Origin: Alteromonas antoniana
Lineage (GTDB): Bacteria > Pseudomonadota > Gammaproteobacteria > Enterobacterales > Alteromonadaceae
Reading direction: 5' to 3'
NCBI RefSeq assembly: GCF_019249295.1
Contig: NZ_JAESDH010000013.1
Coordinates: forward strand, 1 to 64,000
DNA: 64,000 nucleotides
The notes under the pieces are model-generated. The model was not told where the DNA came from. It did no database searches and saw only the letters and a list, made by a program, of their open reading frames with translations. A program made the position numbers and the translations under genes. Below, piece by piece: positions 33,569 to 42,976 of the stretch; the stretch's first letter is position 1; each line of letters opens with the position of its first letter.

Positions 33569-34888
33569 TTATTTGAACAGAACCTGATTAACCTGATTTT
33601 CCAGCAACTCCTGCTGACCGGAAACATGTTTAGGATCAAGGTTATTGTCCTGCGTGTAAGCTGCCAGTGATTCCAGACTGAAGCCGCCGGTGGCAATTTT
33701 GCTGCCGAAATCGCCGTCCCAACCCTGATAACGCTTCGCTTTGGCATTGCCAATGAAGTCGTTCTCAATCATGGCTGCGGCTTTTTTCAGACCCAGCGCA
33801 CAGGTATCCATACCACCGATATGGCCGTGGAACAGATCCGCTGCATCGATACTCTGACGACGAAGCTTAGTGTCAAAGTTAAAGCCGCCAGACGTGTAAC
33901 CGCCGTTCTTCAGAATTTCGTAACAGATCAGCGTCATTTCTTCCACGCTGTTCGGGAACTGGTCAGTATCCCAACCCAGTTGCGCATCGCCGCGGTTAGC
34001 ATCAATAGAACCAAAGATACCCAGCGCAAATGCAGTAGCAATTTCGTGATGGAAAGAGTGACCAGATAAGGTCGCGTGGTTAGCTTCAATGTTGACGGCG
34101 AACTCGTTTTCCAGACCGAATTCTTTTAAGAAGCCATATACCGTAGCCGTATCGTAGTCGTACTGGTGCTTCGTCGGCTCCTGTGGTTTTGGTTCAATAA
34201 GCAGCAGGCCATCAAAGCCAATTTTGTGCTTATGCTCAACCACCATGTTCATGAAACGACCCAGGTTGTTGCGCTCGCGCTTTAAGTCTGTGTTAAGCAG
34301 GGTTTCGTAACCTTCACGACCACCCCACAGTACATAGTTCGCGCCGCCCAGTTTCTTGGTGGCGTTCATAGCGTGGAATACCTGCGTAGCAGCGCGTGCG
34401 AAAATTTCCGGATCCGGATTCGTCGATGCGCCAGACATGTAGCGTGGGTTACTGAATACGTTCGCCGTACCCCATAACAGCTTCATGCCGGTTTCTTCCT
34501 GCTTGGCTGCAAGCACGTCAGTCATTTCAGAGAAATTGTTCACGTAGTCTTTGATGGTGTCACCTTCCGGTGCCACGTCTACGTCGTGGAAGCAGTAATA
34601 TGGCGCGCCCAGCTTGGCGAAAAAGTCAAATGCCACGTCTGCTTTCTGTTTGGCACGCTCCATGGCGTCGCCTGGCTGTAGCCACGGGCGGTTAAAGGTT
34701 GAGCCACCGAATACATCGGCACCGTCCCAACAGAAGTTATGCCAGTAGCAGCTGGCAAAACGCAGGTGCTCTTCCATGGTTTTGCCGAGGACTTTTTCTT
34801 GTGCATTGTAGTGTTTAAAAGCCAGCGGATTTGTTGAGTCCGGGCCTTCATATTGAATTGGCGCTATGTCGTTAAAATAATTTGCCAT
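33569..34888 (-). CDS. xylA: Xylose isomerase
   Basis: This codes for 439 residues, the usual class II length, starting at ATG with AAGGAG 6 bases before it. [10 protein letters not shown] holds the catalytic His, GGREGYETL and [16 protein letters not shown] the metal ligands, and [17 protein letters not shown] and DANRGD the second metal-binding half. It converts D-xylose to D-xylulose in the cytoplasm. It is encoded downstream of xylB with a 114-base spacer that has its own regulatory-looking motif (TATGTAA), so it may have a separate promoter. All key residues are present. Confidence 0.98.
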   Translation of the reverse strand: MANYFNDIAPIQYEGPDSTNPLAFKHYNAQEKVLGKTMEEHLRFASCYWHNFCWDGADVFGGSTFNRPWLQPGDAMERAKQKADVAFDFFAKLGAPYYCFHDVDVAPEGDTIKDYVNNFSEMTDVLAAKQEETGMKLLWGTANVFSNPRYMSGASTNPDPEIFARAATQVFHAMNATKKLGGANYVLWGGREGYETLLNTDLKRERNNLGRFMNMVVEHKHKIGFDGLLLIEPKPQEPTKHQYDYDTATVYGFLKEFGLENEFAVNIEANHATLSGHSFHHEIATAFALGIFGSIDANRGDAQLGWDTDQFPNSVEEMTLICYEILKNGGYTSGGFNFDTKLRRQSIDAADLFHGHIGGMDTCALGLKKAAAMIENDFIGNAKAKRYQGWDGDFGSKIATGGFSLESLAAYTQDNNLDPKHVSGQQELLENQVNQVLFK

Positions 34889-35002
34889 GAGTCACTCCTT
34901 AATGAGTCTGTGGCGTGCATGAAACGTGTACCGCAATGGTAAAGACACTACCCGCCACAACAATTATGTAAATTGGATAAACTTTTGTGTTTTTTAGTCG
35001 GC
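34889..35002 (-). promoter_or_regulatory. xylB-xylA spacer with possible regulatory motif
   Basis: The spacer has TATGTAAATT at 34965-34974 and an AT-rich stretch. The same TATGTAA word is found in tandem before the second GH43 gene and, as TTGTAATT, between xylB and xylR. It may be a XylR half-site, which is inference from recurrence only. Confidence 0.35.
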
Positions 35003-36460
35003 TCAGAAATGAGGCTCGACGGCGAAATAAAGCTCCCGGAATTTCTGGCGTCGCTTCAGATACACATCAAAATGTGAATGGTCCGGTTCGAAACTTTTCA
35101 CCAGCTTGGGGAACGGACAAATATACGAGGGCTTAATTTCCGGATTCATCGCAAGGTGGGCCAGCCTGGCTGCACCTAATGCCGGACCTACATCGCCGCT
35201 CTGCCGAAGGTTCATGGCCAGACCGCTGACATTTGCCAGCATCTGGCACCAGTAACTGCTTCTGACACCGCCACCAATCAGGCTGATGCCATCGGCTTGC
35301 ACGCCACAGCCATGCACGGCGTCAATGCCATCGGCCAGCGCCATAGACACGCCCTCCATCACAGCACGTCCCATGTGAGCACGGGTGGTGGCTGCGCTTA
35401 TTCCGAAAAACATGCCTTTCGCTGACGGATTGTTGTGAGGCGTACGCTCACCGGTAAGGTAAGGCAAAAAGTACGGGGTGGCGTCATCATCAATGCCGGA
35501 GTTGTTTTCTATATCGGCCGTAAGCTCACCCACATCCTTATAGCCTGCATTGGCTGCATACCATTGCAAACAGCTTGCTGCGCTTAGCATTACCGACATC
35601 AGGTGCCAGCGATCGGGCAGGGCGTGACAGAAACTGTGTACGGCAGACTCTGCATTGCTGCGGAACTCTCGGGTAACAGCAAAATAGACGCCTGAGGTAC
35701 CCAGCGATAACATCGCTTGTCCGGGGTTAATGATGCCGCAACCAATTGCTCCGGCGGCGTTATCGCCAGCGCCGGCAACCAGTTTTACGTCTCGCATTCC
35801 CCAGCGCTGGCTTAACGAGGGCAGAAGTGTGCCGGTTACCTGATTGCCTTCGAACAGGGCGGGCATTTGCTGACGGGTCAGGCCGCAGGCTTCAAGTAGT
35901 GAGTCATCCCAGTCGCGCTTGCCAACGTCCAGCCAGATGGTGCCAGCAGCGTCGGACATATCGCTGGCAAAGTCGCCGCTAAGCTTATAGCGCAGGTAAT
36001 CTTTTGGCAGCAATACCTTGTTGATGCGTTTGAAAATATCCGGCTCGTGGTGTTTTACCCACAGTAACTTGGGCGCGGTAAAGCCTGGCATCACCAGGTT
36101 ACCCGTGATTTCTGTCACTGATGGCACAGCTTCTGAGAGCTCTTTGCATTCAGCCTCACAGCGACCATCGTTCCACAAAATGGCGGGGCGCAATACGTTT
36201 CCGCCCTTGTCGAGGAGGGTGGCACCATGCATCTGACCAGCAAAACCAATCGCGCTTACCGGCGCCAGATTGTGCTCTTTACTTAATGAATCAAGACAAT
36301 CACACGTTGCCTGCCACCAGTCCTGAGGATTTTGTTCGGACCATAAGGGCTTGGGAAGAGAAAGATCCAGGCGAGTGCTGGCACTGGCGATAAGTTCGCC
36401 GTCGGTGTTGGTCAGAATGACTTTGACACCGGAAGTGCCTAAATCGATACCTATGAACAT
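35003..36460 (-). CDS. xylB: Xylulokinase
   Basis: This codes for 485 residues, the same size as E. coli XylB. FGGY kinase signatures are clear: MFIGIDLGTSGVKVILTN at the N-terminus, GFAGQMHGATLLD with the catalytic-region Met-His-Gly, AGAGDNAAGAIGCGII with the conserved Asp, and LIGGGVRSSYWCQMLANV near residue 400 as the ATP-site glycine motif. It phosphorylates D-xylulose to xylulose 5-phosphate. It is transcribed divergently from xylR with a 172-base control region and is the first gene of the leftward set xylB-xylA-esterase-GH9. Confidence 0.98.
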   Translation of the reverse strand: MFIGIDLGTSGVKVILTNTDGELIASASTRLDLSLPKPLWSEQNPQDWWQATCDCLDSLSKEHNLAPVSAIGFAGQMHGATLLDKGGNVLRPAILWNDGRCEAECKELSEAVPSVTEITGNLVMPGFTAPKLLWVKHHEPDIFKRINKVLLPKDYLRYKLSGDFASDMSDAAGTIWLDVGKRDWDDSLLEACGLTRQQMPALFEGNQVTGTLLPSLSQRWGMRDVKLVAGAGDNAAGAIGCGIINPGQAMLSLGTSGVYFAVTREFRSNAESAVHSFCHALPDRWHLMSVMLSAASCLQWYAANAGYKDVGELTADIENNSGIDDDATPYFLPYLTGERTPHNNPSAKGMFFGISAATTRAHMGRAVMEGVSMALADGIDAVHGCGVQADGISLIGGGVRSSYWCQMLANVSGLAMNLRQSGDVGPALGAARLAHLAMNPEIKPSYICPFPKLVKSFEPDHSHFDVYLKRRQKFRELYFAVEPHF

Positions 36461-36632
36461 GTCATTTCGCTAAAACGGTTTTGGTTGTGCCTAATGCTGA
36501 TTACCAAATAACAAAAGGACAATTACGATTTTTTGTAATTTTTTTGTTAATTCAGATTAACTGAGCTACTATCACCCTGCCTGAAAAATATCATAACAAT
36601 TTTTATTTAATTTAGTTTTTTGCGGGGCACAC
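36461..36632. promoter_or_regulatory. Divergent xylB/xylR control region
   Basis: The region is AT-rich and contains AATTAC (36521-36526) and GTAATT (36535-36540) as an inverted pair, followed at 36543-36551 by another TTTGTTAATT-like word. E. coli XylR binds direct half-sites of a similar AT-rich kind; these are candidate sites for the XylR encoded immediately to the right. Confidence 0.55.
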
Positions 36633-37844
36633 ATGTTTGCAAATAAACACAGTATCACCATGCTGTTTAACGCCAATAAGGTGTATGACAGACAAATCAT
36701 CGAAGGTATTGGTAGTTACCTGCAGTCATCAAAGGCCGACTGGGACCTGTATCTTGAAGAAGATTTCATGGCCCGGCTTGACCATCTTGATGAATGGAGT
36801 GGCGACGGGATTATTGCCGATTACGACAATCCCGAAATCCAGGTTGCTCTGCAAAAAGCCAAGGTTCCCGTTGTCGGGGTAGGCGGGTCGTACCGTAATC
36901 CTGAGGACTACCCGGATGTGCCTTATGTGGCAACAGATAACTTCGAGCTGGTGAACGCAGCGTTTCAGCACCTTCGTCAAAAAGGGATCCAGCGTTTTGC
37001 CTTTTATGGTGCGCCGGTAGACGAGCATCACCGCTGGGCCCAGGAGCGCGAAAATGCGATGCTGGAACTTACCGCAAAAGAGGGCTACGAATGCTACGTC
37101 TATCGCGGCCATCCGGTACGACCAGAAACCTGGCAGTATACTATTAAGCGTCTGGCTGACTGGCTGAAAAGTCTGCCCACGCCGATTGGGATTGTGGCAG
37201 TGACCGATGCGCGTGCACGCCATTTGCTGCAGGTGAGCGATCACATAGGCATGTTGATCCCGGACAGAATGGCGGTTGTGGGAATTGATGATGACGAAAT
37301 CGCGCGCTTTTTAAGTCGCGTAAGCTTAAGCTCCGTCAAGCAGGGCTGCTTCGAAATGGGCTTTCAGTCTGCCAAGTTCCTGCACAAAATTCTGCAGGGA
37401 TACAAAGGGCCCAAGCGACCTATTCTGGTGCCGCCGGAGCGTGTGGCCGAACGACAGTCTACAGATTTCAAAGCCATTGCCGATCCGCACGTGATGCAGG
37501 CAATGCATTTTATTCGTCAGAATGCTTGTCGCGGGATTAAAGTGGATCAGGTACTGGATTACGTCGGCGTTTCCCGTTCGAATCTGGAAAACCGTTTCAA
37601 AGACGAACGTGGACACAGCATTCACACAGAAATTCACAACGAAAAGTTGCTGAAAGCCTGCAAAATGCTGCGGGAAACGGACGAATCGACAGCGCAAATC
37701 GCTAAGATTTGTGGCTATCCGTCACTGCAGTACATGTATGCGGTATTCAAAAAGCATTACCAGAAAACCCCGATCGAGTACCGTGATTCCATGAAGCCCG
37801 CCTCTACGGAAGTGGAACTGGAAATGGTGAAAACCATTCTGTAG
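36633..37844 (+). CDS. xylR: XylR transcriptional activator
   Basis: This codes for 403 residues. Residues 1-275 form a LacI/ribose-binding-type sensor (YVATDNFELVNAAFQHLRQKG, FAFYGAPVD, VVGIDDDEIARFLSRVSLSSV), and residues 285-390 an AraC-type DNA-binding domain with two helix-turn-helices (VDQVLDYVGVSRSNLENRFK and TAQIAKICGYPSLQYMYAVFKKHYQKTP). This arrangement is that of E. coli XylR, which binds xylose and activates xylAB and xylose transport. It is divergent from xylB and lies at the centre of the locus between the leftward catabolic set and the rightward GH43-GH115-GH43-MFS set, so it is the likely regulator of both. SD GGGG precedes the ATG. Confidence 0.96.
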   Translation: MFANKHSITMLFNANKVYDRQIIEGIGSYLQSSKADWDLYLEEDFMARLDHLDEWSGDGIIADYDNPEIQVALQKAKVPVVGVGGSYRNPEDYPDVPYVATDNFELVNAAFQHLRQKGIQRFAFYGAPVDEHHRWAQERENAMLELTAKEGYECYVYRGHPVRPETWQYTIKRLADWLKSLPTPIGIVAVTDARARHLLQVSDHIGMLIPDRMAVVGIDDDEIARFLSRVSLSSVKQGCFEMGFQSAKFLHKILQGYKGPKRPILVPPERVAERQSTDFKAIADPHVMQAMHFIRQNACRGIKVDQVLDYVGVSRSNLENRFKDERGHSIHTEIHNEKLLKACKMLRETDESTAQIAKICGYPSLQYMYAVFKKHYQKTPIEYRDSMKPASTEVELEMVKTIL

Positions 37845-37969
37845 CGGCACAAAGGAATGGGCGGGTCGTCAGCGCTGAGGACAGCAAGTGTCCCGTGCTC
37901 TCAATACTGCCTCGCCCTGCCGTAGTGCCGAAACCTGTGCACACGCAATCGCCCTGCGACTTTTCTCCT

Positions 37970-38000
37970 ACAGACAGGAAACCACCTGTCTGTCTTTTTT
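37970..38000 (+). terminator. Rho-independent terminator after xylR
   Basis: ACAGACAGG, a six-base loop and CCTGTCTGT are followed by CTTTTTTG. The 37845-38167 gap has nothing else recognisable except the leader of the next GH43 gene. Confidence 0.92.
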
Positions 38001-38167
38001 GTTTCCCTTAATCTGCAGCCCGTAAGCCAGCAGACTCCGCCCGCTACTGTGGCGTAGTAAAATGTAAAAAAACAAAAACAGAGCGGGAAATCGTAATCCG
38101 GATAATTTGAACTGGCTGGTATGAAGCCGTTACATTCTGCGTACTTACAGGTTCTGGGAATGAAATT

Positions 38168-39820
38168 ATGGCTCGACGCGCGTCTTCGATAGCAACGATA
38201 GTACTGGGTTCACTGTTACCCGCATTCACTGCACAGGCAACAGCAACGTTTTCGTGGTTTGATTATCAGGCGTCTGATACCACATCGCAGGTAGAGCAAG
38301 GCCAATTCAGCAATCCTATCCTTCCCGGATTTTATCCCGACCCCAGCATTACGCGCAAAGATGACACCTATTATCTGGTCAACTCTTCATTTGCCTACAC
38401 TCCTGGGCTGCCCATTTTTGAAAGCCAGGATCTGGTGCACTGGGAACTGGCAGGACATGCCCTGAACCGGCCCTCGCAAGTCACGTTTGAAAACCTGAAT
38501 ACGTCGCGGGGGATTTTCGCGCCGACAATCCGCTATCACGACGGGCTGTTTTACATTATCACCACGGCGGTCGACGCTGGCGGTAATTTCATTATCACGG
38601 CTGAGGATCCTGCCGGTCCCTGGTCCGATCCGGTATGGTTGCCGGAAGTAGGGGGTATCGACCCGGATTTATTCGTTGATGAGGATGGTCGGGCGTACAT
38701 TGCACACAACGATGCGCCTCCCGGTGAGCCCTTGTATGACGGGCATCGTGCAGTGTGGTTATGGGAGATTGATTTAGACACACTAAAAGTGAAAAAGGAC
38801 TCACGCAAGTTACTGATAAACGGTGGCGTGGATATATCAAAGCAACCGGTGTGGATTGAAGGACCGCATATTTATCGTGTGAACGGTTGGTATTATCTGA
38901 CCTGTGCAGAAGGTGGCACCAGTGTGAATCACTCACAGGTAGTGTTTCGCACACGCAGCTTGAGTGAGCCCTTCGTCCCTTATGAAAATAATCCGATCCT
39001 CACGCAGCGGGACCGCCCGCAATCGGATATTACCTCAACCGGGCATGCGGACTTTATTCAGACGCCACAAGGCGACTGGTGGTCTGTGTTTCTGGCTACC
39101 CGCCCTTACGAAGGCAATCACTATAATACCGGGCGTGAGACCTTTATTTTGCCGCTTACCTGGAAGGAGGAATGGCCACATATCCTGCCTGCTGGTGAGC
39201 CGGTTCCCACAACGTTGCCCATGCCCGTTGGTGTAGCAACCGATAAGGCTACCTTTGCCGAGCGCAGCCGCCACTTTCGGGATGATTTTGATAGCACGGC
39301 ACTGGACCCGCAATGGCTGGGCTTAAATACGTTTGAACGCGGTTGGGCAGCGACTGAAAAAAGTGCGCTGACATTACAACCTGTGACGACGTCGCTGCGC
39401 AATGCCGAACAGTCTGCATTTTTGGGAAAACGCCAGCAGCATATGCAGTTCTCTGCCAGTACACAGCTTGAAGGAGCCGAACCGGGCACCACGGCAGGCC
39501 TGGTCGTGTTTCAGAACCGCCGGTATCACTACTTTCTGGGGGTTGAACAAACTGACACCCAGCGCATCGTGTTTTTGGAGAAAGTTGAAGACGGAAAGGT
39601 GACACGACTGCACGAGACTGAGCTGAATGGGTCCGGAGCCTTGATACTGAGGGTAGAAAATCAGGAAAAAACACTGCAGTTTTCGGTTAAGGACGTTGCC
39701 GGGAACAAGCAAATGACTATCGGTGAGCCTCAGCCGGCGACGTTGGTAAGTACCCAGAGTGCGGGTGGGTTTGTCGGTGCACTGATTGGCCTGCACGCAA
39801 GAACGTCAGCCGGAGAATAG
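38168..39820 (+). CDS. Secreted GH43 beta-xylosidase/arabinofuranosidase with C-terminal beta-sandwich
   Basis: This codes for 550 residues. The signal peptide ends at about TAQATA. The five-blade propeller occupies residues 45-345: catalytic base Asp in NPILPGFYPDPSI, the pKa-modulating Asp in GGIDPDLFVDEDG, and the acid Glu in WIEGPHIYR. The C-terminal part (about 375-550) is a concanavalin-like sandwich (FRDDFDSTALDPQWLGLN, LGKRQQHMQFSA) typical of GH43 beta-xylosidases of subfamilies 10-12. It releases xylose or arabinose from oligosaccharides. It is the first gene of a rightward unit, one base ahead of the GH115 start. Confidence 0.93.
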   Translation: MARRASSIATIVLGSLLPAFTAQATATFSWFDYQASDTTSQVEQGQFSNPILPGFYPDPSITRKDDTYYLVNSSFAYTPGLPIFESQDLVHWELAGHALNRPSQVTFENLNTSRGIFAPTIRYHDGLFYIITTAVDAGGNFIITAEDPAGPWSDPVWLPEVGGIDPDLFVDEDGRAYIAHNDAPPGEPLYDGHRAVWLWEIDLDTLKVKKDSRKLLINGGVDISKQPVWIEGPHIYRVNGWYYLTCAEGGTSVNHSQVVFRTRSLSEPFVPYENNPILTQRDRPQSDITSTGHADFIQTPQGDWWSVFLATRPYEGNHYNTGRETFILPLTWKEEWPHILPAGEPVPTTLPMPVGVATDKATFAERSRHFRDDFDSTALDPQWLGLNTFERGWAATEKSALTLQPVTTSLRNAEQSAFLGKRQQHMQFSASTQLEGAEPGTTAGLVVFQNRRYHYFLGVEQTDTQRIVFLEKVEDGKVTRLHETELNGSGALILRVENQEKTLQFSVKDVAGNKQMTIGEPQPATLVSTQSAGGFVGALIGLHARTSAGE

Positions 39821-39821
39821 T

Positions 39822-42674
39822 ATGAAGTGGATTTACGCTCTGTTTTTATTCAGCGTTGCTACCGCCTCCGCAGCCGCCGGGTACCTGTCGGAAGATTCGG
39901 GCACCGGCTTTCCTCTGGTTAGCGACAATGCTGTCGCGCAGATTGTGGTTGAAGAAACCGCAAGCCCTGGTGTGATCCGCGCGGCGAACAGCGTTAATGA
40001 AGATATTTATCGGGTGACGGATCAGCGCCCCGGCGTCATCTCCTCATTGCCCCGTTCCGGCGCCATTGTATTGGTTGCCGAAACAGGAAAAAGTGCGTTG
40101 CTCGCACAACTGGTGGCGTCCAACAAGCTGAATACCGATGAGCTGGAAGGGCGATGGGACGGCTATCTTATACAGCATGTCAAAGCGCCTTTTGAAAATG
40201 TTGATGAAGCCTGGGTCATCGTAGGTGCCAACCGACGGGGTGCCATGTATGGATTGTATGATTTAAGCGAAACCATTGGTGTATCGCCCTGGTACTGGTG
40301 GGCAGACGTTCCGGTAACACAGCGTAAAGCGGTGTATCTTAAATCAGGAACTCGTATTCTTGAATCTCCCAAGGTGAAATATCGCGGTATATTTTTAAAT
40401 GACGAAGCGCCTGCGCTTACCAACTGGGTACATGAAAAATACGGCGGCTATAACGCCGCGTTCTACGAGCATGTGTTTGAGCTACTGCTGCGCCTGAAAG
40501 CCAATTTTCTGTGGCCGGCCATGTGGAACAATGCCTTTGCCGATGATGATCCGCAAAACCCGGTGCTGGCACATGAAATGGGCATTGTGATGAGTAACTC
40601 TCACCATGAACCTATGATGCGCGCAGACAAAGAATGGAATCGTTATGGTGAAGGCGCGTGGGAATATTCCACTAACCCGGAGAACCTTTACAAGTTCTGG
40701 GAAGAAGGCGCACAGCGTCACAAGAAGCTTGAGAGTATTTTTACGCTGGGTATGCGCGGCCAGGAAGATACGCCGATGAGCGAAGGGCAGAACGTAGAGC
40801 TGCTTGAAACCATCGTGGCAGACCAGCGCAAGATTTTGGAAGACACGTTTGATAAGCCCATTTCGGAGGTGCCGCAGGTATGGGCGTTATACAAAGAGGT
40901 ACAGGGCTTTTATGAGCGCGGCATGCGTGTTCCGGAAGATGTCACTTTACTGTGGACCGATGACAATTTCGGCAATATCCGTCGCCTGCCTGTCGAAGAG
41001 GAACGCGATCGTAAAGGCGGAGCCGGTGTCTATTATCACTTTGACTACGTCGGTGATCCGCGTTCGTACCGGTGGATAAATACCATACCGCTGGGCAAGG
41101 TGTACGAGCAGATGAGCATGGCCTGGGAGTATGGTGCCAGAGAAATCTGGATCACCAACGTCGGCGATCTTAAACCCATGGAGCTACCGATAGATTTTTT
41201 CCTGACCATGGCCTGGGATCCTGAAGCCTTTGACGGACAAAGTGCAGCGCAATTTACCCGTGATTGGGCGGCGCAGCAATTTGGTGATGCCCATGCGGAT
41301 ACGGTAGCCTCATTACTGAATACCTATACGCTTCATAATGGCAGACGCAAGCCCGAGGCGGTGACGCCTGATACCTATAGCCTGTATCACTATGATGAAG
41401 CGGAACGTGTGTCAGCATGGCTGAGCGAGGCTGCACAAAAAGCTGATAGCCTGCAGCAGGCGTTGCCGGAACAATTCCAAAGTGCCTTTTTTCAGCTGGT
41501 GGGATATCCGGTCTGGGCAACACAGACAATGTACGAACTCAATTATGCGCAGGCTGTGAATGCGCGAGATGCTGCTCAGGACCGGGCTTCGACAAGTGAG
41601 TCGGCAAAGCAGGTTGACTACTGGTTTGCCCGCGATAAGCAATTATCCGATCAGTATCACTCGCTGAAAGACGGTCGCTGGAATCACATGATGTCACAGC
41701 CTCATATCGGCTTTGTTCACTGGCGTAATCCGCCTGCAAATCTGCCGCCGGTTACCCGTCACAAGGCGCTGGCAACGCCGGCTGTCGCCGACATGGGAGT
41801 GAGTACACAGAATCAGTCCATATACTGGCCTGCCAGCGAATGGCAGAAGCAACCACTGACACTTGAACCCTTTACGCCATTCGGCGCATCGCAGCGAACC
41901 GTAACGGTGTATAACCGTCAGGCTAAACCCTTTGATTTTAAGGCAGAAGCAACAGCTGACTGGATCCGGTTGTCTGACACTGCAGGTACTGTCGCGCAAC
42001 AGCACGACCTGGATGTCAGTATTGACTGGGATTCCCTGCCAGCGGGCGTGCACGAGTCGAGCATTTACATCACCGGAATCGGTTGGGGAGGGGCAACGGT
42101 CCATGTGAAAGCCATTAACACCCGCAGTCAGCCCCACGGATTTGTTGAAGCAGATGGAGTGATAGCGGTAAATGCGTCCAGCGCGAACATTGATGGCAAC
42201 CAGCAGCACGTGAAGTGGGAGCGTCTGTCGCTGCACGGACGAACGGGTGAGGCAGTGCGCAGTTTCATCGGTGCTGACGGTGAGGTCCCCAAACGTCTGA
42301 CAGAAAGACCGGTGCTGACATATCCGCTGTATTTTACGTCTACCGGTACATTTGACGTCACCATCGATATATCGCCCTCTCAGCAATTCTTCCCGAACCA
42401 TAAACTGGCGTTCTGGATGAGTGCAGACAGTGACGAGCCACAGCGAATTGAAGGCGCGGGTGATTACAAATACTGGGGGCAGGAAGTCGTAGACAATGTT
42501 CGCCAGCTGAAAACGTCGGTTACCATCAGCGAACCTGGCGCACATACCCTGAAGCTGTATCTGGAAGATACCGGCGTGGTGTTACAAAAAATAATAATCG
42601 ATACCGGGGGGCTGAAGCAGAGCTATCTTGGGCCGCCGGAATCTCCATTTATTTCTCAGGGAAGGAGAGAATAA
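39822..42674 (+). CDS. GH115 xylan alpha-1,2-glucuronidase
   Basis: The start at 39822 gives a signal peptide (MKWIYALFLFSVATASAAA) with GGAG upstream; it begins one base after the GH43 stop. The 950 residues match GH115: SETIGVSPWYWWADVPV and SPKVKYRGIFLNDEAPALTNW in the N-terminal half, LRLKANFLWPAMWNNAFADDD, and VMSNSHHEPMMRADKEW, all signature blocks. A C-terminal sandwich (about 680-950) follows, with LTYPLYFTSTGTFDV. The enzyme removes 4-O-methyl-glucuronic acid from xylan, including internal side groups. Its presence shows that glucuronoxylan is a substrate of the locus. Confidence 0.95.
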   Translation: MKWIYALFLFSVATASAAAGYLSEDSGTGFPLVSDNAVAQIVVEETASPGVIRAANSVNEDIYRVTDQRPGVISSLPRSGAIVLVAETGKSALLAQLVASNKLNTDELEGRWDGYLIQHVKAPFENVDEAWVIVGANRRGAMYGLYDLSETIGVSPWYWWADVPVTQRKAVYLKSGTRILESPKVKYRGIFLNDEAPALTNWVHEKYGGYNAAFYEHVFELLLRLKANFLWPAMWNNAFADDDPQNPVLAHEMGIVMSNSHHEPMMRADKEWNRYGEGAWEYSTNPENLYKFWEEGAQRHKKLESIFTLGMRGQEDTPMSEGQNVELLETIVADQRKILEDTFDKPISEVPQVWALYKEVQGFYERGMRVPEDVTLLWTDDNFGNIRRLPVEEERDRKGGAGVYYHFDYVGDPRSYRWINTIPLGKVYEQMSMAWEYGAREIWITNVGDLKPMELPIDFFLTMAWDPEAFDGQSAAQFTRDWAAQQFGDAHADTVASLLNTYTLHNGRRKPEAVTPDTYSLYHYDEAERVSAWLSEAAQKADSLQQALPEQFQSAFFQLVGYPVWATQTMYELNYAQAVNARDAAQDRASTSESAKQVDYWFARDKQLSDQYHSLKDGRWNHMMSQPHIGFVHWRNPPANLPPVTRHKALATPAVADMGVSTQNQSIYWPASEWQKQPLTLEPFTPFGASQRTVTVYNRQAKPFDFKAEATADWIRLSDTAGTVAQQHDLDVSIDWDSLPAGVHESSIYITGIGWGGATVHVKAINTRSQPHGFVEADGVIAVNASSANIDGNQQHVKWERLSLHGRTGEAVRSFIGADGEVPKRLTERPVLTYPLYFTSTGTFDVTIDISPSQQFFPNHKLAFWMSADSDEPQRIEGAGDYKYWGQEVVDNVRQLKTSVTISEPGAHTLKLYLEDTGVVLQKIIIDTGGLKQSYLGPPESPFISQGRRE

Positions 42675-42779
42675 GCCTTATCGTCATTCAGCGAGCGCTC
42701 ACGCAGGCAACTGCAAGTCAGCGACGCAGAGAATGGCTGTCGTCTCAGGCAGGAATCCAAAAGGTTATGTCAGATAAAT

Positions 42780-42810
42780 CAGAGACGGTAGCAACCCGTC
42801 TCTGCGATTT
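42780..42810 (+). terminator. Weak terminator hairpin after GH115
   Basis: CAGAGACGG and CCGTCTCTG (42780-42804) enclose a loop and are followed by only four Ts (GCGATTTT). It lies 105 bases past the GH115 stop. With the promoter-like region that follows, it suggests the second GH43 can be transcribed separately. Confidence 0.5.
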
Positions 42811-42846
42811 TCGTGACTCGTCGCGCCTGTCTCGCCTGCCCCGTCC

Positions 42847-42864
42847 TATGTAAATTTTATGTAA
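42847..42864 (+). promoter_or_regulatory. Tandem TATGTAA motif upstream of second GH43
   Basis: Two copies of TATGTAA start at 42847 and 42858, 11 bases apart, one helical turn. Similar words occur upstream of xylA and in the xylB/xylR region. It is a candidate regulator site, perhaps for XylR. Confidence 0.4.
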
Positions 42865-42976
42865 TTCCATTCCGCCATGGCGTTATCTTGTTTTGCACCG
42901 TTTTAACATTGCTGAAAGCACAGCGACGCTGCAAAATGCTACACAACTAGCGAATAAATACAAAAAGGAGCACGTT

